A stretch of 64,000 nucleotides of DNA from Dyadobacter sp. CY261 (GTDB lineage: Bacteria > Bacteroidota > Bacteroidia > Cytophagales > Spirosomataceae). A program made the translations under genes and the position numbers. Positions 26,322-34,717 of this stretch are shown here, one piece after another. Every line of letters starts with the position of its first letter. The stretch's first letter is position 1. The notes under the pieces were generated by a model, which did no database searches, was not told the DNA's origin, and saw nothing but the letters and a program-made list of their open reading frames with translations. The stretch lies in NCBI RefSeq assembly GCF_021440085.1, contig NZ_JAKCPW010000005.1, positions 310,001 through 374,000 of the forward strand, given 5' to 3'.

Positions 26322-28541
26322 ATGAAAAAACCTTTTTTTACATCCCTCCTACTACTGACAACTATTGCCATTACAAAGGCACAAGGCCCTTCCGTTTATA
26401 AGGACAAGCCCTTTTTGCAGGATTTTAGTGTCAAATATTACGCTGATACTATGCAAAGTTCGCTCCTCAAGGTCGCCGCCGACCGAAATGGGGTAGTCCA
26501 AATGCTGGCGACAGAAGGCCTTAGACACACTTATGACGGCCAATTCCTCTACCCCGGCAAAGTGGTGCCCGACCGGAATTACCGGTACATGAAAGACAAG
26601 CATATCAGCGGACTCATCCGCTATGAAAATCAGCTCGTTTACCTGACCGACCAGGTTGTATTCAGCAATGCGTGGGCGGGAACTTTATTTTCGAAGCACA
26701 ACCTCCCCAAAGCCAAGATTTTCGCAGGAGGCAAAGATTTTACATTTCTGATTTCGGACGGCGAATCTTTGGAACTGATCAAAGATTCGAAAAGTCTTTG
26801 GAATGGCAAGTTACCGGACGACGCGGCCATTGCCGTAGCATTTCAAAGCAATGCAAACCAGTTCTGGATTCTGGGAAAAAAGTCGCTCTACAAACTAGGG
26901 GTATCGGATAAAAAACTGGCAAAGGCATTAAGCGGCAACGATTTCACCACCTTTGACGTAACCTCGAAAGAAACAAAAATTTTTATCGGCACGAGGGATG
27001 GCTACCTGGTGTTTGATATTCCAACCGGAAAACAAACCGGCGAAATCCGTCGCAAACTTCCTGTTACAAACATTACGGCTATCAAAGAAGTTGATGGCAA
27101 AGTTTGGTTCGGTTCCGATCTGGGTGCCTTTGCCTTACGCGCTGATAATAAATATGATTACTATTTTGGCGAGCGCTGGCTTCCGGGTAATGCTGTCATC
27201 GACATTCAGGAAGGGCCGAAAAATTCAGTATTAGTACTAACAACCAAAGGCTTAGGACAAATTGAGTTTAAATCCATGACCTTGGAAGCAAAAGCCATGC
27301 TTTTTGAAGATCAGGTAAGATTGCGCCACATCCGTAACGGTTTTAATTCGCACCTTGTGGGGCTAAGTCATGGCGACCTTTCCACCGGCTTCATGGAAGA
27401 TTCTGACAACGACGGCCTTTGGACTTCTATGTACCTCGGCGGTGAGATTTTCAGATACGCTGCGACCAAAAACCCCGAGGCATTGCAAAATTGCCGCGAA
27501 TCAATGGACGCCATGGAGCGACTTTATACTGTAAACCCTGTGGCTGGCTTTCCGGCACGTTCCTATGAGCGATCGGGTCACATCAATGAGCTGCACGACA
27601 TCGAGCGCTGGCAGCATTCTCCCGAGAAAGAATGGGATTGGAAGGCAACCACCAGTAGCGACGAGATAATAGGGCACATTTTCGCATTTGGCGCAGCCGC
27701 GGAGCTGGTCGACGACCCGAAAATTAAGAAGCAAGCCATTATGCTCATTGATACCGTCATGTCGCACATTGTTAAAAACAATATGTACCTCATCGATTAT
27801 GACGGCAAGCCCACACAATGGGGCAAATGGCATCCCGACTATGTAAACTCCTTCCCTATTAATGTAGGCGATCGCAAGCTGAATTCTTCAAACATCGTTG
27901 CCATGTTGCAAACGGCTTATCATTTCACCAAGAAGGAGAAATACAAAGCCAAAGCATTGGAATTAATGACCAAGCATGGCTATTTCGAGAACATGATGCG
28001 TCCGATGAGCGTTATCGGACGCGCACCGGAAGACGCTGACGAACACGCTAAGCACATGTCTGACGGCTGGAATCACTCGGATGACGAAATGTATTTTCTG
28101 GGATACTGGGGGCTTTATCGCTATGCGCTCAATGACACGCTCAAGGCCAGATATAAACAACAGATCATCGATCACTGGCAGGCCGAAAGACCAGAGAAGG
28201 AAGGGGCGTGGAATATTTTTACAGCAGTGACAAGCCCAAAAGAATTTGATCTCGACGAAACGGTTTGGTACCTGCGGGAACATCCCATCGACCTGATTGA
28301 TTGGGTGATCAAAAACAGTCATCGTAAGGATATCGAAAAGTTGGAGCCCAATTTCCGGAAGCAATCCATTAAAGAAGTTTTGCCACCCGATGAACGTCCG
28401 ATCCAGCGCCACAACGCGAATATGTTCAGCCTGGATCGAAGCGGTGGTAACGGCGCAGGTGAACACAGCGCCGGCGATATCTGGCTGCTGCCTTACTGGA
28501 TGGGCCGGTACCTGGGGGTTATCAGCGCTCCTCAAAAGTAA
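26322..28541 (+). CDS. Exported paralogue of the propeller/helical-domain protein
   Basis: A 739-residue protein with the same plan as the product of 22992-25235. The signal peptide (about 1-20, ending ITKAQ) has no lipobox Cys, so this version is probably soluble in the periplasm or secreted. Residues about 40-320 are propeller-like (KIFIGTRDGYLVFD, GKVWFGSDLGAFAL). Residues about 335-739 are the helical domain, with MEDSDNDGLWTSMYLGGEIFR, TTSSDEIIGHIFAFG and the shared ending LLPYWMGRYLGVIS. It follows the deacetylase by 12 bp and precedes the YidR-like gene by 8 bp. Activity is unknown; lipid-anchored and free forms of one protein type in a single operon are noteworthy. Confidence 0.75.
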   Translation: MKKPFFTSLLLLTTIAITKAQGPSVYKDKPFLQDFSVKYYADTMQSSLLKVAADRNGVVQMLATEGLRHTYDGQFLYPGKVVPDRNYRYMKDKHISGLIRYENQLVYLTDQVVFSNAWAGTLFSKHNLPKAKIFAGGKDFTFLISDGESLELIKDSKSLWNGKLPDDAAIAVAFQSNANQFWILGKKSLYKLGVSDKKLAKALSGNDFTTFDVTSKETKIFIGTRDGYLVFDIPTGKQTGEIRRKLPVTNITAIKEVDGKVWFGSDLGAFALRADNKYDYYFGERWLPGNAVIDIQEGPKNSVLVLTTKGLGQIEFKSMTLEAKAMLFEDQVRLRHIRNGFNSHLVGLSHGDLSTGFMEDSDNDGLWTSMYLGGEIFRYAATKNPEALQNCRESMDAMERLYTVNPVAGFPARSYERSGHINELHDIERWQHSPEKEWDWKATTSSDEIIGHIFAFGAAAELVDDPKIKKQAIMLIDTVMSHIVKNNMYLIDYDGKPTQWGKWHPDYVNSFPINVGDRKLNSSNIVAMLQTAYHFTKKEKYKAKALELMTKHGYFENMMRPMSVIGRAPEDADEHAKHMSDGWNHSDDEMYFLGYWGLYRYALNDTLKARYKQQIIDHWQAERPEKEGAWNIFTAVTSPKEFDLDETVWYLREHPIDLIDWVIKNSHRKDIEKLEPNFRKQSIKEVLPPDERPIQRHNANMFSLDRSGGNGAGEHSAGDIWLLPYWMGRYLGVISAPQK

Positions 28542-28549
28542 ATTTAACC

Positions 28550-29917
28550 ATGAGACTTGTTTCTATCCCGGTTTTATCGTTTCTAATATTATCAAGCATG
28601 CAATCCTGCCAAACAGATACCGCAGAAAAACAGATCACCCACGACTTGACCTATCACCACGACCTGGATAATAACGACAACTTTTCTCCTGATGGCAAGT
28701 GGCTCGTGTATGACACCAGGACCGATGATGGCGGCATTGCGGAATCGGCGCGTATCGAGCGGGTGAATGTTGAAACCGGGGAGAAACAAGTCCTTTTTGG
28801 TATTAGGAATAATGCGGTGTGGGGTCCAGGTGCAGGGGCCGTCAGTTATAGCCCGAAGCAAAATGCTGTGGTATTTATTCATGGCCTTTCAAACAGTACC
28901 AGAGAAAACCCCTACCAGCAATGGAGACGCACGGGTGTAATCATCGATGATACACACCCCAATGTGCCTATATACATGGATGCACGCGACATAACGCCCC
29001 CATATACACCGGGTGCATTACGCGGAGGCACGCATCGTCACGAGTGGAGCGGCGACGGTCAATGGATCGGGTTTACTTATAATGATGCTATTTTAAAAGC
29101 GCTGGAAGACTCGACCGGTCAGAAACGGAACCTGCGGACGATTGGGGTTTCTAAGAAAATAAGGGCTGTTAAGGTCGATGAAAATGTAGAAAATGTCTCC
29201 GGCGAATGGTTCAGCGCCCTTGTGGTGCAGGTAGTCCCAAATCCTGCCCTGGGAAGCGACGAGATAAGCCAAGCCAACAGTGACAGTTGGGTCGGCTTGA
29301 ACGGCTATGCCGGTCAAAATGGCAAGCAACAAATCGCTCGGGCATTTTTGGGCACTGTCAGAGATAGAAATGGCACCGAGGTCCCGGAAGTTTTCATCGT
29401 CGACATTCCTGAAGATATTACCCAACGCGGCCCTCTAGGCCCACTGGAAGGAACAGATACGGACTTTCCGATGCCGCCCAAAGGTACCATTCAGCGACGG
29501 CTGACTTTTACGGCAGATACTCCCCACCCAGGCTGCTCCGGCATAGTAAGGTCGTCGCCGGACGGGAGCAAGCTTGCTTTTTTGGCGAAAGACAGGAGCG
29601 GCATTACCCAGATTTTCACCATTTCGCCCCATGGAGGCACCACTACACAAGTTACCGAGCATACGTCGGATGTAAAAGGCAATCTTCGCTGGCATCCGGA
29701 TGGGAAGCATATCGCCTATATTTTTGAGGGTGGCATTATGCTTTGCGATGCAGGGGAAGGTCTGTTCAAAGAAAGGGTTCAGACCTTGATTAAAGCGTCC
29801 GCGAATGTTCCTGGTAATCTTGTATGGTCACCAAATGGAAAGATGCTTGCATTTAATCGTTTAATAAAGAATGAGATTGGGAAGGCTACTCAGCAGGTTT
29901 TTGTATTGCGTTTCTAG
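28550..29917 (+). CDS. YidR-like lipoprotein, DUF3748 beta-propeller
   Basis: A 455-residue protein with a lipobox (SSMQSC, Cys20). It follows the E. coli YidR (DUF3748) pattern: NFSPDGKWLVYDTRTDDGG, a QVLFG segment, DARDITPPYTPGALRGGTHRHEWS, IGFTYNDA, GSDEISQANSDSWVG and PGCSGIVRSSPDGSKLAF. Late repeats SPDGSKLAFLAKD and WHPDGKHIAYIFEGG are TolB-like propeller blades. YidR has no established biochemical function. E. coli YidR lacks a lipid anchor as far as I recall, so the lipobox is a local difference. It is the last gene of the kinase operon and ends 2 bp from the convergent Uma2 gene. Confidence 0.85.
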   Translation: MRLVSIPVLSFLILSSMQSCQTDTAEKQITHDLTYHHDLDNNDNFSPDGKWLVYDTRTDDGGIAESARIERVNVETGEKQVLFGIRNNAVWGPGAGAVSYSPKQNAVVFIHGLSNSTRENPYQQWRRTGVIIDDTHPNVPIYMDARDITPPYTPGALRGGTHRHEWSGDGQWIGFTYNDAILKALEDSTGQKRNLRTIGVSKKIRAVKVDENVENVSGEWFSALVVQVVPNPALGSDEISQANSDSWVGLNGYAGQNGKQQIARAFLGTVRDRNGTEVPEVFIVDIPEDITQRGPLGPLEGTDTDFPMPPKGTIQRRLTFTADTPHPGCSGIVRSSPDGSKLAFLAKDRSGITQIFTISPHGGTTTQVTEHTSDVKGNLRWHPDGKHIAYIFEGGIMLCDAGEGLFKERVQTLIKASANVPGNLVWSPNGKMLAFNRLIKNEIGKATQQVFVLRF

Positions 29918-29919
29918 GC

Positions 29920-30492
29920 CTAAAATGAAGTTGCGTCAGAAAAAATCACCTTTTTGTAAACCGCGGCCAGAGGGAGCTCGATATCAAAATAAGGCAGCTT
30001 GATCACTTCTTCCATATTGTTATAAAAATCAACAAACCAACGATCGCCATCGCGCTTATATACTTCCATATAGCATTGTGTTTGTTCAACAATAAGATAA
30101 TGCTGCAACGATGATACATGTGAATATTCGCGAAGCTTGTCAACGCGATCGATTTTGGCAGTACTTTCAGACAATACTTCAACAATTAGCAATGGAAAAG
30201 TGGTGTATCGGATCGCATCGCCCTTTCCTTCGCAAATCATGAAATCTGGAATACGGACGACCCTGCCATCTTCTACTTTCAACTTTACTGCATTTTGGTA
30301 AAGTTCGTAGGCGCTGTCCTGCAAACTTCCTCGCAGACAGAAATGAATATTACCCGCAATCCTATTGGACGTAGTTGTTTCTCCAGACATCTCGATGATT
30401 TCTCCGTTGACGAATTCGAACCGGCCTTCGTGTGTCTCACAAAAGGCGAAGTATTCTTCCAGCGAATAGAGTCTTTCAGCCACAGTTTCCAT
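29920..30492 (-). CDS. Uma2 family protein, PD-(D/E)XK nuclease fold
   Basis: A 190-residue protein of the Uma2/DUF820 family. YSLEEYFAFCETHEGRFEFVNGEIIEMSG, RIPDFMICEG and LLIVEVLSESTAKIDRVDKLREY are the conserved core. The Asp of IPDF and Glu of IVEVLS are the expected nuclease residues, and HYLIVEQTQ follows. The family is expanded in cyanobacteria and some Bacteroidota and is mostly uncharacterised. It lies 74 bp downstream of the LacI-type gene on the same strand. I see no partner gene that would suggest a toxin or restriction role. Confidence 0.9.
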   Translation of the reverse strand: METVAERLYSLEEYFAFCETHEGRFEFVNGEIIEMSGETTTSNRIAGNIHFCLRGSLQDSAYELYQNAVKLKVEDGRVVRIPDFMICEGKGDAIRYTTFPLLIVEVLSESTAKIDRVDKLREYSHVSSLQHYLIVEQTQCYMEVYKRDGDRWFVDFYNNMEEVIKLPYFDIELPLAAVYKKVIFSDATSF

Positions 30493-30566
30493 ATTGATAT
30501 GCTTCCGTATGTAAAATAATAAATTACAGGAAAATTCTCATGGCAAAACGTTGAATGCGGTGCAAA

Positions 30567-31595
30567 TTACGAACTCTCCGACCGTTTCGACGACCGCCTG
30601 ATCATCAGTTCCGATCGCAGGATAATCGGCTCCATAAAATCCAATGGCTTTGTTCCGTTTAGCTGACCTACAACGGCCATCATCGCTGTCTTACCCATCT
30701 GATAACCGGGGTAAAAAACCGTCGTGAGTTGAGGAGTGATCACCTGGGAGACCGGGTCGTTGTTGAAACCGACAACGGCAATGTCGGTCGGGATCGAATA
30801 GCCTCTTTCCTGCAAGGCTTGCATACAGGTAACCGCACAGAGATCGTTGGCAATAAATAGGCCGCCAGGTTTTTGATCCATCTGATGTATTTTTTCGGCC
30901 ACTGACCTCCCGGCGTCCTGGCTCAGGTCAGTGGTTAGGATCATTGTATCATCGGTCCGAATGTCTGCCTTCTTCATTGCCCGTTGAAAACCAGCCAGCC
31001 GGTCGGCGTACACATTTCTTCGCAAATCGCCGGTAACGTGAATGAGCTTGCGGCAGCCTTCATCCAACAAATGGCGCGCAGCATCGTATCCGGCCTGCTC
31101 ATTGTCGATGACCACGTTTCCGCATTGCGGATGGGCTAATACCCTGTCGAAAAAGAGGACGGGAATATTTCGGTCGATAAATGCTGAAAAGTGATCAAAT
31201 GAATCGGTATCATAAGCCACCGACACGAGCAGGCCGTCCACACGGCTATTGAACATCGTTTTCGCATTAGCCCGCTCTTTCGCTTCCGACTCCAACGACT
31301 GGCTGATGAGGAGGTTATAACCAAAGTTGTTCGCAACTTCCTCCATTCCGGCCAGTACAGTCGACATAAAATTGCTATTCAGCCTCGGCACGATGACACC
31401 CAGCGTGTTAGTCTTTCGGGTTCGTAAGTGGCTGGCAAAAGTGTTCGAACGATATCCCAGCTCGGCAGCCTTCTCTGCAATCAACATCTTGGTTTTGACG
31501 TTAATTGCGGGATGGTCGTTTAATGCCCTGCTCACCGTTGCAGGTGACAACGCTAATATTTTTGCGAGGTCGTAAATGGTAATTTCCTTTTCCAT
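30567..31595 (-). CDS. LacI/GalR family transcriptional regulator
   Basis: A 342-residue repressor. The N-terminal helix-turn-helix is TIYDLAKILALSPATVSRALNDHPAIN (about 5-32, written here in its consensus order), followed by a hinge helix and a periplasmic-binding-like sensor domain (LGVIVPRLNSNFMSTVLAG, FFDRVL, GLFIANDLCAVTCMQAL, AVVGFNNDPVSQVITPQLTT). It diverges from uxuA, and a site matching the LacI-family consensus lies at 31703-31716 between them. Control of the mannonate operon by a sugar acid is therefore likely. Confidence 0.94.
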   Translation of the reverse strand: MEKEITIYDLAKILALSPATVSRALNDHPAINVKTKMLIAEKAAELGYRSNTFASHLRTRKTNTLGVIVPRLNSNFMSTVLAGMEEVANNFGYNLLISQSLESEAKERANAKTMFNSRVDGLLVSVAYDTDSFDHFSAFIDRNIPVLFFDRVLAHPQCGNVVIDNEQAGYDAARHLLDEGCRKLIHVTGDLRRNVYADRLAGFQRAMKKADIRTDDTMILTTDLSQDAGRSVAEKIHQMDQKPGGLFIANDLCAVTCMQALQERGYSIPTDIAVVGFNNDPVSQVITPQLTTVFYPGYQMGKTAMMAVVGQLNGTKPLDFMEPIILRSELMIRRSSKRSESS

Positions 31596-31702
31596 CTGCC
31601 TTTCCTGTAAGGGGTTCGAATAACTTAAGCCGTCTGTTATTTACGTTTTGAATTTGAAAATACTTTGATCAAATCCGTCTTGTCTTATTTACGGCAAGTT
31701 AA

Positions 31703-31716
31703 TGCAATCGGTTACA
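31703..31716. promoter_or_regulatory. LacI-family operator upstream of uxuA
   Basis: TGCAATCGGTTACA fits the LacI/GalR operator consensus TGnAAnCGnTTnCA at every fixed position, with the central CG typical of the family. It lies 108 bp before the start of the LacI-type gene and 43 bp before the chosen uxuA start. Confidence 0.7.
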
Positions 31717-31758
31717 ATACAAGATTATGTTATTATTTTTATAAAAATTACCAAAAGA

Positions 31759-32964
31759 ATGATTCAAACCATGCGCTGGTTCGGCCCAAATGACCCGGTT
31801 TCCTTGATGGACATCCGGCAAGCGGGATGTAGTGGCGTCGTTACGGCGCTTCACCAGATCCCGGTTGGCGATGTTTGGACAAGGGCGGCAATCCAGGAAC
31901 GGATCACATTGATCGAGACGGGCAATGAACAGCATACTACGCTGAAATGGCTGGTGGTAGAGAGTCTGCCGGTTCATGAGCATATTAAGAAGGGGCTGCC
32001 GTCGAGAGACGAATACATTGAAAACTACAAACAATCATTGCGGAACCTGGCTGAGGCAGGCATCCGTACGGTTTGTTACAATTTCATGCCGGTTCTCGAC
32101 TGGTCCCGCACCGATCTCACCTACACTTTTCCCGAAGGCCACAAGACGCTTCGCTTCGTGTGGGAGGATTTTGCGTTGTTTGATCTTTACATTCTTCAAC
32201 GCCCCGGCGCAGAAGCGGATTATGATGCGGAAGTAAGGGAATCGGCAAAACTGAAGTTGCAGAGTATGTCTCCTGTTGAAATCCAGACTTTAACCAACAC
32301 GGTACTACTTGGTCTACCTGGCTCGGAGGAGGCATTTGAACTGGCCCATTTTCAGGAATTGCTGAATGCTTATGCGCAAATCGGTGATAAGGAACTTCGC
32401 GAAAACCTTTATTACTTCGTTCGTGAGATTGCACCCGTCGCTGAAGAATTAGGCATCAACCTTTGCATTCACCCCGACGATCCACCTCGTCCGCTGCTGG
32501 GCCTGCCGCGTGTAGTAAGTACGGAAGCTGATCTTGCACAACTAATGAACGCATGTGACAGCCGCGCCAATGGAATCACATTCTGTACCGGGTCGCTGGG
32601 TGTCCGTGGCGACAACGATCTACCGGGTATCATCCGGCGCTTGGGCGACCGCATCCATTTTGTTCATCTCAGAACTACTAAGAGAGAATCCGAGGATAAC
32701 CGGAACTTCCACGAAGCACCGCACCTCAATGGCGATGTAGATATGTACGAAGTGATCAAAGCATTACATCAGGAAGAGCTTCGGCGCAAGGCGGCACACT
32801 ATACCGATGCGCTGCTACCCATGCGACCCGATCATGGTTTTCAAATGCTCGACGATTTGCATAAAAAGACCTACCCCGGTTATTCCATGATCGGCAGGCT
32901 CAAAGCATTGGCCGAGTTGCGGGGGTTGGAAATGAGTATCGCACGGTCGGTGCAAGAGTATTAG
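31759..32964 (+). CDS. uxuA: Mannonate dehydratase
   Basis: A 401-residue enzyme that dehydrates D-mannonate to 2-keto-3-deoxygluconate in hexuronate catabolism. The start at MIQTMRWFGPNDPVSL aligns with the E. coli UxuA N-terminus; the longer open frame from 31702 would run through the LacI operator. Family residues are visible in CSGVVTALHQIP, NFMPVLDWSRTDL, INLCIHPDDPP, GITFCTGSLG, FVHLRTTK and MRPDHGFQML. It heads an operon with an SDR, a ThuA protein and a Gfo/Idh oxidoreductase. A KDG kinase and a KDPG aldolase are not in the operon. Confidence 0.95.
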   Translation: MIQTMRWFGPNDPVSLMDIRQAGCSGVVTALHQIPVGDVWTRAAIQERITLIETGNEQHTTLKWLVVESLPVHEHIKKGLPSRDEYIENYKQSLRNLAEAGIRTVCYNFMPVLDWSRTDLTYTFPEGHKTLRFVWEDFALFDLYILQRPGAEADYDAEVRESAKLKLQSMSPVEIQTLTNTVLLGLPGSEEAFELAHFQELLNAYAQIGDKELRENLYYFVREIAPVAEELGINLCIHPDDPPRPLLGLPRVVSTEADLAQLMNACDSRANGITFCTGSLGVRGDNDLPGIIRRLGDRIHFVHLRTTKRESEDNRNFHEAPHLNGDVDMYEVIKALHQEELRRKAAHYTDALLPMRPDHGFQMLDDLHKKTYPGYSMIGRLKALAELRGLEMSIARSVQEY

Positions 32965-32990
32965 TCCAGGTTCTATTAATTTTAAGATAC

Positions 32991-33782
32991 ATGTCTGTTA
33001 ATAGTCAAATGCATTCAGATTCATCACTAAATGTCTTCTCACTGGAAGGCAAAATTGCCCTTGTTACCGGCGGAGGAAGTGGCATCGGTTTCCACATTGC
33101 CCAATGCCTGGCCAATGCAGGTGCCAGGCTGGTCATCACCGGCCGTCGTGAAGATGTGTTAAAAGAGGCATTGCCAAAGCTAGGCGCGAATGCCCGTTAT
33201 TTTGTCAACGACATCACCGACCTGAAATCGATACCAGCGCTAATTGCCGACATTGAAACGCAAGTCGGCGAGATCGATATCCTGATCAACAATGCGGGTA
33301 TCAATATGAAAAAGCATGCGATAGAAGTGACAGACGAAGATTTCGACCGTATTATCCAGACTAACCTGCATGCTGTTTTCACTATTACCCGCGAATGCGG
33401 CAAGCGCATGATTGAGCGTAAACGCGGATCTATTCTGATGATCACATCGATGGCAGCCTTGTACGGCATTGATCGTGTGGTAGCCTACACAGCTTCGAAA
33501 TCCGCGGTTGGCGGCATGGTTAAAGCACTCACGACCGAGTTTTCACCGTATTATGTACGTGTAAATGCGATTGCACCAGGCTTCATTGAAACGCCCATGA
33601 TGCTAACCGCCATGAACGGCGACCCATCCCGCCGCGATAAGGCGATGGACCGGACACCCATGGGTATTTGGGGAAAACCAGATGATATCGGCTGGGCAGC
33701 CGTGTTTCTCAGCTCGGATGCGGCCAAGTTTATTACGGGCGTTTCACTGCCCGTGGATGGAGGGAATTCGATTGGATTTTAA
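32991..33782 (+). CDS. SDR oxidoreductase, probable D-mannonate/fructuronate reductase
   Basis: A 263-residue short-chain dehydrogenase. The cofactor loop TGGGSGIG is at 26-33, NNAG at 100-103, and the catalytic set is Ser153, Tyr166 and Lys170 (YTASK). The PGFIETPMM motif follows. It lies 26 bp after uxuA, the position taken by the unrelated UxuB mannonate reductase in enterobacteria. A role in interconverting fructuronate and mannonate is therefore likely, but a gluconate 5-dehydrogenase-type activity is also possible. The first ATG is used; Met7 is an alternative. Confidence 0.85.
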   Translation: MSVNSQMHSDSSLNVFSLEGKIALVTGGGSGIGFHIAQCLANAGARLVITGRREDVLKEALPKLGANARYFVNDITDLKSIPALIADIETQVGEIDILINNAGINMKKHAIEVTDEDFDRIIQTNLHAVFTITRECGKRMIERKRGSILMITSMAALYGIDRVVAYTASKSAVGGMVKALTTEFSPYYVRVNAIAPGFIETPMMLTAMNGDPSRRDKAMDRTPMGIWGKPDDIGWAAVFLSSDAAKFITGVSLPVDGGNSIGF

Positions 33783-33818
33783 GCATTTAATATCAAACCT
33801 TTTTCTAATTCAATATCA

Positions 33819-34676
33819 ATGAAAAAACACATTCTAGTAAAAGCAAGCCTGCTCTGCCTGACGATCCTCGGGTTGGTGTGGCCGGTGAGTACACACGCGC
33901 AGAAAATCAAGTGGAATAAGGTCAAGATCCTTGTTTACACTAAAAATGGGAAGGGTTACGTACATGATAACATTGCCCATTCCAAAACCGCGATCCTTGC
34001 TTTGGGTAAACAAAATGGCTTCGCAGTGGACACTACCTCCGATCCGTCGAAGTTTACGGACGAGAACCTGAAACAGTACGACTGCCTGGTCTTTTCAAAT
34101 ACTAATAATGATGTCTTTGATACCGATGCGCAGCGCGTTGCATTGATGCGTTACATTCAGGCAGGTGGCAATTTCGTCGGCCTGCATTCGGCATCGGGTA
34201 CGGAGCGCAAATGGCGGTGGTTCAAGGATCTGCTGGGCGGAACTTTCTTCTGGCATGAACCGGGGCAGAGCTTTTCGGTAAAGGTGCTTGACCCTAAAAA
34301 TCCTTCTCTGGCGCATCTCGGCAATACCTGGCAGCGGCAAACGGATGAATTCTACTTTATTAAAGAGCTCGGAGTAAATCTGAATGTGCTGGCGGTAAAC
34401 GACCATTCAACTATTCAAAAACCGGCTGGAAAAGCGCTCGATACATTTGGCGATGTATTTCCGTCGGTATGGTGGCATGAATACGATGGTGGACGCGCAT
34501 TTTATACGTCGATCGGTCATCAAAAGGAAGATTACGAGAAGGACGACCTTCGCAAACACATCCTCGGCGCCATTGAATGGGCTATCGGGCCGCAAAAAGC
34601 CAGAAATTATAGCAAAGCTTATGCAACAAGCCCTCAGGACGCGGTGCGGAACACCATTCCCGCTCTCTCTAAATAA
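33819..34676 (+). CDS. Exported ThuA domain protein
   Basis: A 285-residue protein with a signal peptide (about 1-27, ending THAQ) and a single ThuA domain: KILVYTKNGKGYVHDNI, YDCLVFSNTNNDVFD, GGNFVGLHSASGTERKW, WHEYDGGRAFYTSIGHQKEDY and a GAIEWAIG end. ThuA proteins have a glutamine-amidotransferase-like fold and were first linked to trehalose use. In Bacteroidota they often accompany Gfo/Idh enzymes in 3-keto-sugar pathways. It lies between the SDR and a Gfo/Idh gene, which fits such a role, but the exact reaction is not known. Confidence 0.88.
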   Translation: MKKHILVKASLLCLTILGLVWPVSTHAQKIKWNKVKILVYTKNGKGYVHDNIAHSKTAILALGKQNGFAVDTTSDPSKFTDENLKQYDCLVFSNTNNDVFDTDAQRVALMRYIQAGGNFVGLHSASGTERKWRWFKDLLGGTFFWHEPGQSFSVKVLDPKNPSLAHLGNTWQRQTDEFYFIKELGVNLNVLAVNDHSTIQKPAGKALDTFGDVFPSVWWHEYDGGRAFYTSIGHQKEDYEKDDLRKHILGAIEWAIGPQKARNYSKAYATSPQDAVRNTIPALSK

Positions 34677-34717
34677 TCCAAAACTTATTAGTCATCAATC
34701 CTAAATCTGCATACAAA

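Noticed and set aside
31702-31758. N-terminal extension of uxuA from ATG at 31702
   Set aside because: It runs through a consensus LacI operator, and the UxuA alignment starts at 31759.
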